This document shows positions 41,381 through 49,237 of a stretch of 64,000 nt of DNA, piece by piece. The number at the start of each line of letters is the position of its first letter. Within the stretch, counting starts at the first letter, position 1. This DNA is from Streptomyces sp. LHD-70 (lineage in GTDB: Bacteria; Actinomycetota; Actinomycetes; Streptomycetales; Streptomycetaceae), in contig NZ_JAVIFW010000008.1 in the NCBI RefSeq assembly GCF_031157275.1, positions 124,001 to 188,000 of the forward strand, read 5' to 3'. The notes below the pieces were generated by a model. The model searched no databases and was not told where the DNA came from. It worked only from the letters and a program-made list of their open reading frames with translations. A program made the translations under genes and the position numbers.

Positions 41381-42001
41381 ATGTCCCGCGTTCCCCTTCC
41401 TCCACCTCCTCCGCCACCGCATCTGCGCACGTGGCCGGACCGCGGCTCGCTGCTCTCCGACAGAGCCGGTGCGTTGACGGTCCTGCACCGCCGCGGCCTC
41501 GGCCTGGCTCAGCTCGGCGTGCTGTGGCTCATGGCGCTGCTGGCGCTGTGCGGCTGGTCGGGGGTCGCGGGCGCCGTGCAGATGGCATCCACTTCAGGGG
41601 GCTTCCCGCTCGACGTGCTGTTCGCCCTGCTCGTCGCGGTCGTGGGCCTCGCCATCATGGCTCCGGCCGTGGTCGTCACGGTCCTGTGGTTCCGAAGACA
41701 ACGGCGCATACGGCAACTCACCGACGCGTGGCTGGCGTTGGACTCCGACCCGGCGGCCGACAACCGCCTCCGCTCCCCCGGGCTCAGCCTGACCTGGATG
41801 CTGCTGTCGTTCCTGCTGTGCGGGCTCGGAATCCTGAGTTCCTACGCCTCGGCCGCCACCGCGTCCGGTGCGGACGCGGTGTTCCAGGTGCTCCTGGGCA
41901 TGGGCGGCGGGGTGATCATCTGGGTGACCGGACTCCTGGGCATCCGCAAGGCGTTCGGGCACCGGCAGTGGGTCATGTCGCGGCTCGGACGGTCTCGGTA
42001 A
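41381..42001 (+). CDS. Membrane protein with poly-proline head
   Basis: A 206-residue protein. After MSRVPLPPPPPPPHLRTW there are four hydrophobic segments (LAQLGVLWLMALLALCGW; FALLVAVVGLAIMAPAVVVTVLWF; LTWMLLSFLLCGLGILSSY; VFQVLLGMGGGVIIWVTGLLGI). No family recognised. A TACGTT hexamer ends 7 bases before ATG 41381, so the mRNA is likely leaderless. It converges with the response-regulator gene. Confidence 0.8.
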   Translation: MSRVPLPPPPPPPHLRTWPDRGSLLSDRAGALTVLHRRGLGLAQLGVLWLMALLALCGWSGVAGAVQMASTSGGFPLDVLFALLVAVVGLAIMAPAVVVTVLWFRRQRRIRQLTDAWLALDSDPAADNRLRSPGLSLTWMLLSFLLCGLGILSSYASAATASGADAVFQVLLGMGGGVIIWVTGLLGIRKAFGHRQWVMSRLGRSR

Positions 42002-42012
42002 TCCTTCCCCCG

Positions 42013-42034
42013 AGGCCCCGAACGCCTGGGGCCG
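42013..42034. terminator. Short hairpin between convergent genes
   Basis: GGCCCC (42014-42019) pairs with GGGGCC (42028-42033), between the membrane protein stop at 42001 and the regulator stop at 42041. A modest structure, possibly a terminator. Confidence 0.45.
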
Positions 42035-42040
42035 CAGCCC

Positions 42041-42754
42041 TCAGACCAGCCGCCTCGCCGTGGCCCACCGCGTCAGCTCGTGCCGGTTGGACAGCTGCAA
42101 CTTCCGCAGTACGGCCGAGACATGGGACTCGACCGTCTTCACGGAGATGAACAGCTGCTTGGCGATCTCCTTGTACGCGTACCCGCGGGCGATCAGGCGC
42201 AGCACCTCGCGCTCGCGCTGGGTGAGGCGGTCCAGGTCCTCGTCGACCGGCGGGGAGTCCGTGGACGCGAAGGCGTCCAGGACGAAGCCGGCCAGGCGCG
42301 GCGAGAACACCGCATCGCCTTCCTGCACACGGAAGATGGAGTCGACCAGGTCGGTACCGGTGATCGTCTTCGTCACGTATCCACGCGCGCCGCCGCGGAT
42401 CACGCCGATGACGTCCTCGGCGGCGTCGGAGACCGAGAGGGCGAGGAAGCGCACCGGGTTCTCCGGGTCCGCCATGAGCGGGGCGCAGCGCCGCAGCACC
42501 TCGACGCCGCCGCCACCCGGCAGATGGACGTCGAGCAGCACGACCTCGGGGCGGGTGGCCGTGATCACGGTGACGGCCTGCTCCACGTCGGCTGCCTCGC
42601 CGACGACTTCGACGCCCGTGGTCTCCGTACGGCCGATCTCCGCCTGGACTCCCGCGCGGAACATCCGGTGGTCGTCGACCAGGACGACCTTCACCCGGCG
42701 CGCGCCGGGCTCACGCTCGGGCTCGCCCTGAGTCTGTTCGGTCGCGTCACTCAT
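42041..42754 (-). CDS. LuxR/NarL-type response regulator
   Basis: A 237-residue response regulator. The receiver domain (~22-145) has the acidic pair VVLVDDHRM, the phosphoacceptor Asp in VVLLDVHLPG and the conserved Lys in GYVTKTI. The C-terminal HTH (~175-235) is LTQREREVLRLIARGYAYKEIAKQLFISVKTVESHVSAVLRKLQL. The ATG at 42754 overlaps the kinase stop (ATGA), so the two are coupled. A phosphorylation partner for the PspC-fused kinase is evident from context. Confidence 0.95.
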   Translation of the reverse strand: MSDATEQTQGEPEREPGARRVKVVLVDDHRMFRAGVQAEIGRTETTGVEVVGEAADVEQAVTVITATRPEVVLLDVHLPGGGGVEVLRRCAPLMADPENPVRFLALSVSDAAEDVIGVIRGGARGYVTKTITGTDLVDSIFRVQEGDAVFSPRLAGFVLDAFASTDSPPVDEDLDRLTQREREVLRLIARGYAYKEIAKQLFISVKTVESHVSAVLRKLQLSNRHELTRWATARRLV

Positions 42755-44112
42755 GCCGTGGTCGCCCTCTCCATCTCCAACTCGACTTCCGTGCCCCCGC
42801 CAGGCACCGTACGCAGCCGGGCCGTACCGCCGTTGCGCTGCATGCGGCCGATGATCGACTCCCGTACGCCCATGCGGTCCGCGGGCACCGCGTCCAGGTC
42901 GAATCCCGGGCCGCGGTCGCGCACCGACACGAAGACCGTCCGTCCCTCGACCTCCGCGAAGACCTGGACGGCGCCGCCCTCGCCACCGTACTTGGCGGCG
43001 TTGACCATCGCTTCCCGCGCGGCCTGCAGTTGGGCGGAGAGCTTCTCGTCCAGCTCGCAGTCGCCGACGACGACCACCTCGATGGGGACGCCGTACTTGT
43101 CCTCCACCTCGGCGGCCGCCCTGCGCACCGCGTCGGCGAGGTTCTCCGGCTCGTTCTCGTCGTCCTTGCCGCTGGGTTTGTACAGCCAGGTGCGCAAGTC
43201 GCGCTCCTGGGCGCGGGCCAGCCTGCGGACCTCGCCGGGGCTCTCCGCGTTGCGCTGGATCAGGGTCAGGGTGTGCAGCACCGAGTCGTGCACGTGCGCG
43301 GCGACTTCGGCGCGCTCCTGGGCCCGGATGCGCATCAGGCGTTCCTCGGAAAGGTCCTGTGTCATACGGACGAGGTAAGGGCCCGCGAGCAGGGCGATAC
43401 CCACCAGGACGGCGAGGGCCGCCTGCAGCACGGCGCCGAGGTTCTGGAGGGAGCCCTGCAGGACGAAGATGCCGGTGACGCCGGTGCCGACGAGGACGAC
43501 ACCGGCGGCGGTGCGGGCCAGGTTCAGCGTGCGTCTGCGGCGGCCGACCTCCATCCAGCGGGCCCTGCGGGCGTTGTCCGCCTGCCGCCAGACCAGGGCC
43601 ACACCCGCGGCCACGAGGAGCACCGGCCAGAGATAGACCTTGCCGGGGCCACTCACGTCGACAGTGCTGACGAAGACCATCGCGACGACGACCATGGCGA
43701 GCAGCGCGATCAACTGGCCCCTGTCGACCTTGCGTACGACGAGCTTGCGGCGGCCGTCGGGACCGACCTCCGTCGTCACGGCGTGCTGCCGCTCGGCCGC
43801 CCCGCCCACGCCCGCCGCGCCGACACCTCCGACACTCCCGACACCCCCGACACCCCCGACGCCGAGCGGGACGAAGAACCAGAACGCGGCGTACAGGAGC
43901 GCGCCCAGGCCGTCGGCGAGGAACAGGCCGACGAAGACGAGGCGCACCCAGATCACCGGCAGCCCGAGATGGCCCGCGAGCCCGCGCGCGACTCCCCCGA
44001 GCCAACGGCCCTCGCCGCTGCGGTAGAGCTTGCGCAGCGGCTGGGGATCCTCGGTGGCGGGGGCGGCGGTCGGCATGCCATCGATGGTCACACGGTGCAC
44101 GACGGAAGACAT
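42751..44112 (-). CDS. PspC-fused sensor histidine kinase
   Basis: A 453-residue membrane histidine kinase. An N-terminal PspC domain (RKLYRSGEGRWLGGVARGLAGHLGLPVIWVRLVFVGLFLADGLGALLYAAFWFFVPLG) is followed by a Gly/Val linker and several TM helices (residues ~130-255). The HisKA_3 region has the phosphoacceptor His in AEVAAHVHDSVLHTLTLI, and the ATPase N and G boxes appear as REAMVNAAKYGG and VRDRGPGFDLDAV ... GVRESIIGRMQR. This fusion is typical of actinobacterial envelope-stress kinases. ATG 44112 is the longest plausible start; ATG 44076 (MPTAAPATEDPQPL) is an equally reasonable alternative. Confidence 0.93.
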   Translation of the reverse strand: MSSVVHRVTIDGMPTAAPATEDPQPLRKLYRSGEGRWLGGVARGLAGHLGLPVIWVRLVFVGLFLADGLGALLYAAFWFFVPLGVGGVGGVGSVGGVGAAGVGGAAERQHAVTTEVGPDGRRKLVVRKVDRGQLIALLAMVVVAMVFVSTVDVSGPGKVYLWPVLLVAAGVALVWRQADNARRARWMEVGRRRRTLNLARTAAGVVLVGTGVTGIFVLQGSLQNLGAVLQAALAVLVGIALLAGPYLVRMTQDLSEERLMRIRAQERAEVAAHVHDSVLHTLTLIQRNAESPGEVRRLARAQERDLRTWLYKPSGKDDENEPENLADAVRRAAAEVEDKYGVPIEVVVVGDCELDEKLSAQLQAAREAMVNAAKYGGEGGAVQVFAEVEGRTVFVSVRDRGPGFDLDAVPADRMGVRESIIGRMQRNGGTARLRTVPGGGTEVELEMERATTA

Positions 44113-44424
44113 CAGGGTCCGCCCCCGAGACGTCCCTGATCTCCGGCCGGCCGTCGGCTGGGTCCGGCGAGTGCGCGTCGACGCGCGCCGGCCCTCGGTC
44201 AGAGCCCCGGCCGTCCTGCCCCCTCAGCCCCGGCCTCCCCTCGGCCCGGCCACCCCTCGCCCCGGTCTCCCGCGCGCACCGTCGGGTCGCGCGCCCCGGG
44301 TCCGCTCCGGGCCACTCCGGGTTCGCGCCCCTGGCGCCCCGAATCGATCTCGGGGTCGGATATCAGGGTCGGACCAGGGTCGTCCCGTCTGCCGAAGCCG
44401 GCCTCGTCCCGTCACCATGGACAC

Positions 44425-45774
44425 ATGAACGATCAGGACCTGGCCGGGGCGAGCGCCGCCGAGCCGAGCGCCCCGCCGGGGCTGCGCCGCGAGCGGTCGC
44501 ACCGCATGCTCGGCGGTGTCTGCTCGGGCCTCGGTCGGCACTGCGACATGGACCCGGTGATCTTCCGTATCGGCCTCGCCGTGCTCGCCGTCACGGGCGG
44601 CCTCGGCCTGATCTTCTACGGCTTCGCATGGCTGCTCCTCCCGCTCGACGGGGACGAGGAGAGCGAGGGTCGCAAGCTGCTCACCGGCCGGGTCTCCGGC
44701 GCCGGCCTGTCCGCCCTGCTCTGCGCGCTCATCGGCTGCGGCGTCTTCCTGTCCATGCTGAACAACGGCGGGGTGCTCACGTTCGCGGCGGTGCTCGCCC
44801 TACTGCTCGCGGGCGCGGGGTACTGGTCGCAGACCCGCCGCGACACCCACGCCGCCCCGGTCACGGCACAGTCGGTCGCCGACGCCCCGCCGGAGGCCCA
44901 GGCCCCGCCGGTCACGGGAGTCTGGTCGTGGTGGCGGGACCCGATAGTGAAGGACGGCACGCACGACGGAGGCACGGGGTACGCATGGGGTCCGGTCGAC
45001 CACACGATCGAGTACCCGGTGGACTTCATCGACGGCACCAAGGGCCCCCGGATCGCCATGCCGCCGGGCCCGTACCACCGGACGTACCGCCCGACGGTCC
45101 CCAAGCCCTTCCCCAAGCCGAAGCCGCGCGGGCCGCGCTGGATCGGCGGCTGGGTCTTCCTGCTCGCCCTGCTCGCCGGGGTGCTCGGCACCGGACTCAC
45201 CTGGAGCGATCACGGGGGCGCCGGCTCGCTCGGCCTCAGCCTGCAGGCGGGCCTGGCCTGTGCGCTCGCCGTGTTCGGCCTCGGCATCGCGGTGAGCGCG
45301 TTCCTGGGGCGTACGGGCGGGGGCTCGATCGTCCTCGCGGTACTCACGGCAGGCCTGCTCGCGGTGGCGACGATCCTGCCGGAGAACATCGGTACGACCT
45401 GGACGCGCACGGACTGGCGCCCCACCGGCACGGCGCAGGTGCAGCCGGTGTACGAGGTGGGTTCGGGCGTCGGCACGCTCGACCTCACGGGGCTCGACCT
45501 GCGCAAGGGCCAGACCGTGAGGACGGCCGCCGAGGTCGGGGCAGGGCGCGTGGAGGTGGTCGTGCCGAAGGACGTGACCGTACGGCTTCGGGCCGAAGTG
45601 GGCGTGGGAGACATCCGCTTGCCCGGCGAGGCATCCGACGACGTGGACATCGCCCCTGGCCAGGACCGCCGCATCACGCTGAGACCGCCCGAAGGCACCT
45701 CCGAGGCGGGCACGGTGGAGCTGAGACTCGAAGTGGGCGTCGGACAGGCGGAGGTGAGACGTGAGACCTCCTGA
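44425..45774 (+). CDS. PspC-domain protein with LiaF-like C-terminal domain
   Basis: A 449-residue membrane protein. The N-terminal PspC domain is RRERSHRMLGGVCSGLGRHCDMDPVIFRIGLAVLAVTGGLGLIFYGFAWLLLPL. Two further TM pairs follow (~100-130 and ~240-320), flanking a Pro/Trp-rich cytoplasmic loop. The C-terminal ~110 residues (GVGTLDLTGLDLRKGQTVRTAAEVGAGRVEVVVPKDVTVRLRAEVGVGDIRLPG) are the beta-rich repeat of LiaF-type cell wall-active antibiotic response proteins. It is divergent from the PspC kinase/LuxR pair and probably modulates it, as LiaF inhibits LiaS in Bacillus. Its 3' end overlaps the next gene by 14 bp. Confidence 0.9.
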   Translation: MNDQDLAGASAAEPSAPPGLRRERSHRMLGGVCSGLGRHCDMDPVIFRIGLAVLAVTGGLGLIFYGFAWLLLPLDGDEESEGRKLLTGRVSGAGLSALLCALIGCGVFLSMLNNGGVLTFAAVLALLLAGAGYWSQTRRDTHAAPVTAQSVADAPPEAQAPPVTGVWSWWRDPIVKDGTHDGGTGYAWGPVDHTIEYPVDFIDGTKGPRIAMPPGPYHRTYRPTVPKPFPKPKPRGPRWIGGWVFLLALLAGVLGTGLTWSDHGGAGSLGLSLQAGLACALAVFGLGIAVSAFLGRTGGGSIVLAVLTAGLLAVATILPENIGTTWTRTDWRPTGTAQVQPVYEVGSGVGTLDLTGLDLRKGQTVRTAAEVGAGRVEVVVPKDVTVRLRAEVGVGDIRLPGEASDDVDIAPGQDRRITLRPPEGTSEAGTVELRLEVGVGQAEVRRETS

Positions 45775-46240
45775 GCACGAGACGGGCGACCAGCGCCCGG
45801 CCACCGCCCCCTCGGCGGACACCTCCCGCACGCCCACCGGCTCGTCTGCAGGCGCCTCCCGCACGCCCACCGACACCCCGACGGGCACCACCCACACGCC
45901 CACCGACACCCCGACGGCCACCACCCACACGCCCACCGACCCCTCGGCAGGCACTCTCCACCCGAAGGAGTCCCGCATGCTGCGGCACGAGTTCCAGCCG
46001 GGAAAGCTCGTCGCGGGCGCGGTCCTGCTCGCCGCGGGGGTGGCCTACGCGGGGGACGCGACCGGGGAGTGGCAGGTCCCGTGGTTCGTACTGATCCCGC
46101 TGGTGTGCGGCGGGCTGTTCCTCGCGGCCGTCGTGGCCGCGGTGACCTACGGGATCCGGCGCCGCCGCTCCCGCAGGAGAGCGTCCAGGGAGAACGTGGG
46201 GGCGCCCGCGAGCACCAGCGGGAGCCAGGCCATCAGATAG
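45761..46240 (+). CDS. Small membrane protein with two candidate starts
   Basis: The GTG start at 45761 has a perfect GGAGG six bases upstream and overlaps the PspC gene by 14 bp; it gives 159 residues with a Thr/Pro-rich N-terminus (TPTDTPT repeats). An in-frame ATG at 45977 has AAGGAG seven bases upstream and gives 87 residues (MLRHEFQPGKLVAGAVLLAAG). Both include two TM helices (LVAGAVLLAAGVAYAG; VPWFVLIPLVCGGLFLAAVVAAVTYG) and a basic tail. The last 94 bases overlap the convergent DoxX gene. Unknown function, probably part of the envelope-stress operon. Confidence 0.75.
   Translation: MRPPEHETGDQRPATAPSADTSRTPTGSSAGASRTPTDTPTGTTHTPTDTPTATTHTPTDPSAGTLHPKESRMLRHEFQPGKLVAGAVLLAAGVAYAGDATGEWQVPWFVLIPLVCGGLFLAAVVAAVTYGIRRRRSRRRASRENVGAPASTSGSQAIR
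45870..45945 (+). repeat. 36-bp direct repeats encoding TPTDTPT units
   Basis: CACGCCCACCGACACCCCGACGG-type units recur at a 36-bp period (about two and a half copies), giving the Thr/Pro repeats of the long form of the small membrane protein. Confidence 0.7.
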
Positions 46241-46662
46241 GCGAGATCGTTGCCGTAGTAGTAGGGCTCGACGGCCCAGCTCACCGTCAGCCACAGGCTC
46301 AGCGAGATCATCGCGCCGCCGAGCGCGGCGAGGCGGGTGAGGAGGCCTGCCAATGTGCCGAGGCCGACGGCGAGTTCGCCGATGGCGATGGCGTAACCGA
46401 AGCCGAGAGGGCTCTTCAGGGAGAGGTCCACCAGGGCGGGGATGGCCGAGGAGTCGCGGACGCCCTCCATGGTCTCGGCGATGGATCCGGCGCCGGACGC
46501 GGACATGAAGGTGGAGTCGGTGAGCTTGTCGAGTCCGGCGTAGATGAAGGTGACGCCGAGGAAGATCCGCAGGGGAAGGAGGGCGTGCCGGGTGAGGGTG
46601 GCCTTCAGGCTGCCGCCGTCGGCCCGTGCGATGTAGGGGTCGGTGGGAATGCCGTGCGCCAT
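46147..46662 (-). CDS. DoxX family membrane protein
   Basis: A 171-residue DoxX-type protein with four hydrophobic helices (LLPLRIFLGVTFIYAGLDKL, GFGYAIAIGELAVGLGTLAGLLT, LAALGGAMISLSLWLTVSW, NDLAYLMAWLPLVLAG). The conserved GVTFIYAGLDKLTD and GELAVGLG fit the family; some members take part in thiosulfate oxidation or redox control but most are uncharacterised. ATG 46662 follows GAGAGG. Its last 94 bases overlap the plus-strand gene ending at 46240. Confidence 0.88.
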   Translation of the reverse strand: MAHGIPTDPYIARADGGSLKATLTRHALLPLRIFLGVTFIYAGLDKLTDSTFMSASGAGSIAETMEGVRDSSAIPALVDLSLKSPLGFGYAIAIGELAVGLGTLAGLLTRLAALGGAMISLSLWLTVSWAVEPYYYGNDLAYLMAWLPLVLAGAPTFSLDALLRERRRRIP

Positions 46663-46766
46663 GGTGTCCGCCGCCTCTCGTTGATCGGCCAACAGACCAT
46701 ACGTACGACAGAAGGGGCGGGTTCACCAGTACCTGGAGCCGAACGGAGCGTTCCGGGAAGGTGGCG

Positions 46767-48032
46767 TCAGTCGGTCACCTCGACGGCGCAGCGGTTGCTC
46801 TCCACGCCTGCCGCCGTGATGACCTGCACTTCCACGCGGCCGGGAGGGATATCGACCGGGACCGGAACGGTGAGTGCCGAGTCGGTGGGATTGGTGAAGC
46901 CGCCCGGAACCGGAACCAGCGGGACATGGGCGTGCACCGCTCCGACGCGGACGACCACCCGGGCGAGACGGTCCGGGGCGCCGGCGCCGGGCGGTACGAA
47001 TCCGGTGCCGCGGATCTCGATGTCGTCGCCGGTGCGGATCGGTGCGTCCAAGTCGCCGGGCTCGCGGGCGCGGACCACGGAGAGGATCACGGGCCGACCG
47101 CCCTCGGCGAGCTTGCCCGCGAGATAGGTGGCGGCCGAGACCAACATGAGCGCGGCGAGCCCCCACGGCAGGTCGGGCAGTCGGCCGGGGTCGCGGGCGA
47201 GACGGACGGCGGCGAAGGCGAGGGCACCGGTGGAGACGAGCACGTACTGGACGTCGGTGAAGCTGCCGCGGCCCGCGTCGTCGGTGATCAGGTCGGACAG
47301 GCGGGGACGGTCGGCGGGCAGTTTCTGGAGCCGCTGCGCCTGGACGCGTACGACGACGACGCGGCGGACCAGTACGGCGGCGCCGGAGACGACGGCCACC
47401 ACGGTCAACAAGCCGACAGAAAAGCCGAGTTGGAGGCCGTCGAGCAGGGCGGAGCGCTCGCGGCCGGGAGCGGAGAGGGCGAGGCGGGCGGTGAGGACGA
47501 GCACGGCGAAGACGGTCAGGAGGACCCAGGCGGCGGCGACGGCGCGGGAGGTGGAGAGCCGGTTGTCCTCGCCGACGAGGGGCGCGAGCACTCCGCCGTG
47601 CGCCCGCTGCGCGTGGCCGACGGCGAGGAGAGCGCCTCCGGTGAGCGCGGCGGCGAGGGCGCCGGCGGTGCGGGCGGCGGTCCAGCCGGAGTCGATGGCG
47701 GTGAGGGCCTGGGCCAGCAGGAACAGGGTTCCGGCGGCGGCAACGGCGAGCAGGGTGCGGCGCCACATCTGGTGCAGCCAGGCCCTGCCCTCGGCGCGGC
47801 CGCGCTCGGCGACGGCGGCGGCCGACTGGGTGAGGGCGTCGGAGGCCCACTGGCGGGAGGCTGCGGCGGAGTGGGCGAGGGCGGCGGGCAGGCCGTCGCC
47901 GGAGGCCAACTTGTCGCGCTGGGCGAGGAATTCGGCGACGGCCCGCCGATGTCCGGTGCGCGCACCGTGCGGGCAGTCACCGCAGGCGCAGCCGCCCTCG
48001 TGCGCCCCCTTTTCCGTCACTTGCACTGCCAC
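46767..48032 (-). CDS. Multi-pass membrane protein with N-terminal Cys motif and IPT-like C-terminus
   Basis: A 421-residue protein. CACGDCPHG (residues ~15-23) near the N-terminus could bind metal. Six or so TM helices lie between ~90 and ~300 (LLAVAAAGTLFLLAQALTAI, AAWVLLTVFAVLVLTARLAL, VGLLTVVAVVSGAAVLVRRVVVV, LPWGLAALMLVSAATYLAGKLAE). The C-terminal ~100 residues (GDDIEIRGTGFVPPGAG ... VPVPVDIPPGRVEVQVITAAGVESNRCAVEVTD) look like an IPT/TIG immunoglobulin-type domain. GTG 48032 follows GGGGAG. Unknown function. Confidence 0.78.
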   Translation of the reverse strand: MAVQVTEKGAHEGGCACGDCPHGARTGHRRAVAEFLAQRDKLASGDGLPAALAHSAAASRQWASDALTQSAAAVAERGRAEGRAWLHQMWRRTLLAVAAAGTLFLLAQALTAIDSGWTAARTAGALAAALTGGALLAVGHAQRAHGGVLAPLVGEDNRLSTSRAVAAAWVLLTVFAVLVLTARLALSAPGRERSALLDGLQLGFSVGLLTVVAVVSGAAVLVRRVVVVRVQAQRLQKLPADRPRLSDLITDDAGRGSFTDVQYVLVSTGALAFAAVRLARDPGRLPDLPWGLAALMLVSAATYLAGKLAEGGRPVILSVVRAREPGDLDAPIRTGDDIEIRGTGFVPPGAGAPDRLARVVVRVGAVHAHVPLVPVPGGFTNPTDSALTVPVPVDIPPGRVEVQVITAAGVESNRCAVEVTD

Positions 48033-48234
48033 GTGCGCTCCCCATCAATCCAACGATCCTCTTGACCGCCAACGCCCTTGATTTGATGGGGAATTGTGTC
48101 GCACTGAGCGAGCGCAGGGGGCGCATTGTCAGGTCAGAGGGGGTGAGCGACGTGGCGCGAGGTTGACTCGATCTTCCCGCAGCGCGCGGCGGACACCCCG
48201 CCCGACAGCAAGCGCCCCCTACGACAAGCGCCCC

Positions 48235-49020
48235 CTACGACAGCAGATCCGGCTCCCCCCGGCTCACGTCCTGCCACAGCGGCTGGTAGTTGATCCACGC
48301 CACCAGGTCCGTACCCAACTGCTCGCGCAGCGCGACCGCGTCCTTGTGGCCGATGAGGACCGGGCGGCCCGCGGCGCGGGCCTCCAGCTGGACCTGGCAG
48401 GAGCGCTCCATGGAGATGAACCACCAGGCGGCCGCGTCGACGGAGTCGCCGACGGTGAGCAGCCCGTGGTTGCGCAGCACCGCCGCCTTGCGGTCGCCGA
48501 GGGCGGCGGCGATACGGCGGCCTTCGTCCGCGTCGACGGCGGCGAGCGTCGCGGCGTCGTACAGGGCGTGGTCCTCGTAGAAGGCGCAGGCCTCCTGGTT
48601 GATCGGTTCGAGGAGCTCGCCGAGCGCGGACAGGGCGCGGCCGCGCAGGGAGTGGCAGTGGGCGACGGACACGACGTCCGGGCGGGCCTCGTGCACCTGG
48701 GCGTGCACGGTGATGGCGGCCTGGTTGACGTGATAGCGGCCCTCGAGCACCTGGCCCGCGCCGTCGACCAGGATCAGGTCACTGACGGTGATGTGCTTGA
48801 AGGGCATGCCGAAGGGGTTGACCCAGTAGCAGTCGGTGAACTCCGGGTCCCGGGCGGTGATATGACCCGAGACGCCGTCCTCGTACCCGAATCGGCCGAA
48901 GAGTCGCAGGGCGCCCGCGAGCCGTTCCTTGCGGTGGCGCCGCTCGTCCGCGACGGACTCATGCACGGGTGGCAGCGCGAACTGCAGCTGGTCGACGGGT
49001 ATCGGCGTGGGCGCGGACAT
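48235..49020 (-). CDS. Class II aldolase/adducin family protein
   Basis: A 261-residue cytoplasmic zinc-dependent lyase-like protein. Zinc-ligand histidines are visible in VHAQVH (residues ~106-111), HCHSLRGRALSALG (~120) and the third in LRNHGLLTVGDSVDAAAWWFISMERSCQVQLEARAAG. A fuculose-phosphate aldolase/ribulose-phosphate epimerase-type fold is expected, but substrate is unknown and there are no sugar genes near. ATG 49020. It diverges from the FG-GAP gene. Its last codons lie in the second copy of a 16-bp direct repeat (AAGCGCCCCCTACGAC). Confidence 0.9.
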   Translation of the reverse strand: MSAPTPIPVDQLQFALPPVHESVADERRHRKERLAGALRLFGRFGYEDGVSGHITARDPEFTDCYWVNPFGMPFKHITVSDLILVDGAGQVLEGRYHVNQAAITVHAQVHEARPDVVSVAHCHSLRGRALSALGELLEPINQEACAFYEDHALYDAATLAAVDADEGRRIAAALGDRKAAVLRNHGLLTVGDSVDAAAWWFISMERSCQVQLEARAAGRPVLIGHKDAVALREQLGTDLVAWINYQPLWQDVSRGEPDLLS

Positions 49021-49237
49021 GGTCGTCCCTCCATTCCTGGTGTACGGGGCGGAAGTTACCGTCGGTCAACCGAAGTGACCAGGGGCGTCCTGTGAAGAGA
49101 GTGCGCAGCCGCCGACAGCGACGGGTCGGCGACGGGGCGATGACAGGACGGTGACGGGACCGCGACGCCCAGGCGCACAACCGTGTGGGCCGGTCGGCAG
49201 TCTGCCTGGGCAGACCACACGTTTCACAGGAGGAACC

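Noticed and set aside
42041..44005. A 654-residue fusion of kinase region and response regulator
   Set aside because: Only the last 237 codons are the regulator; the rest is an out-of-frame reading of the kinase gene.
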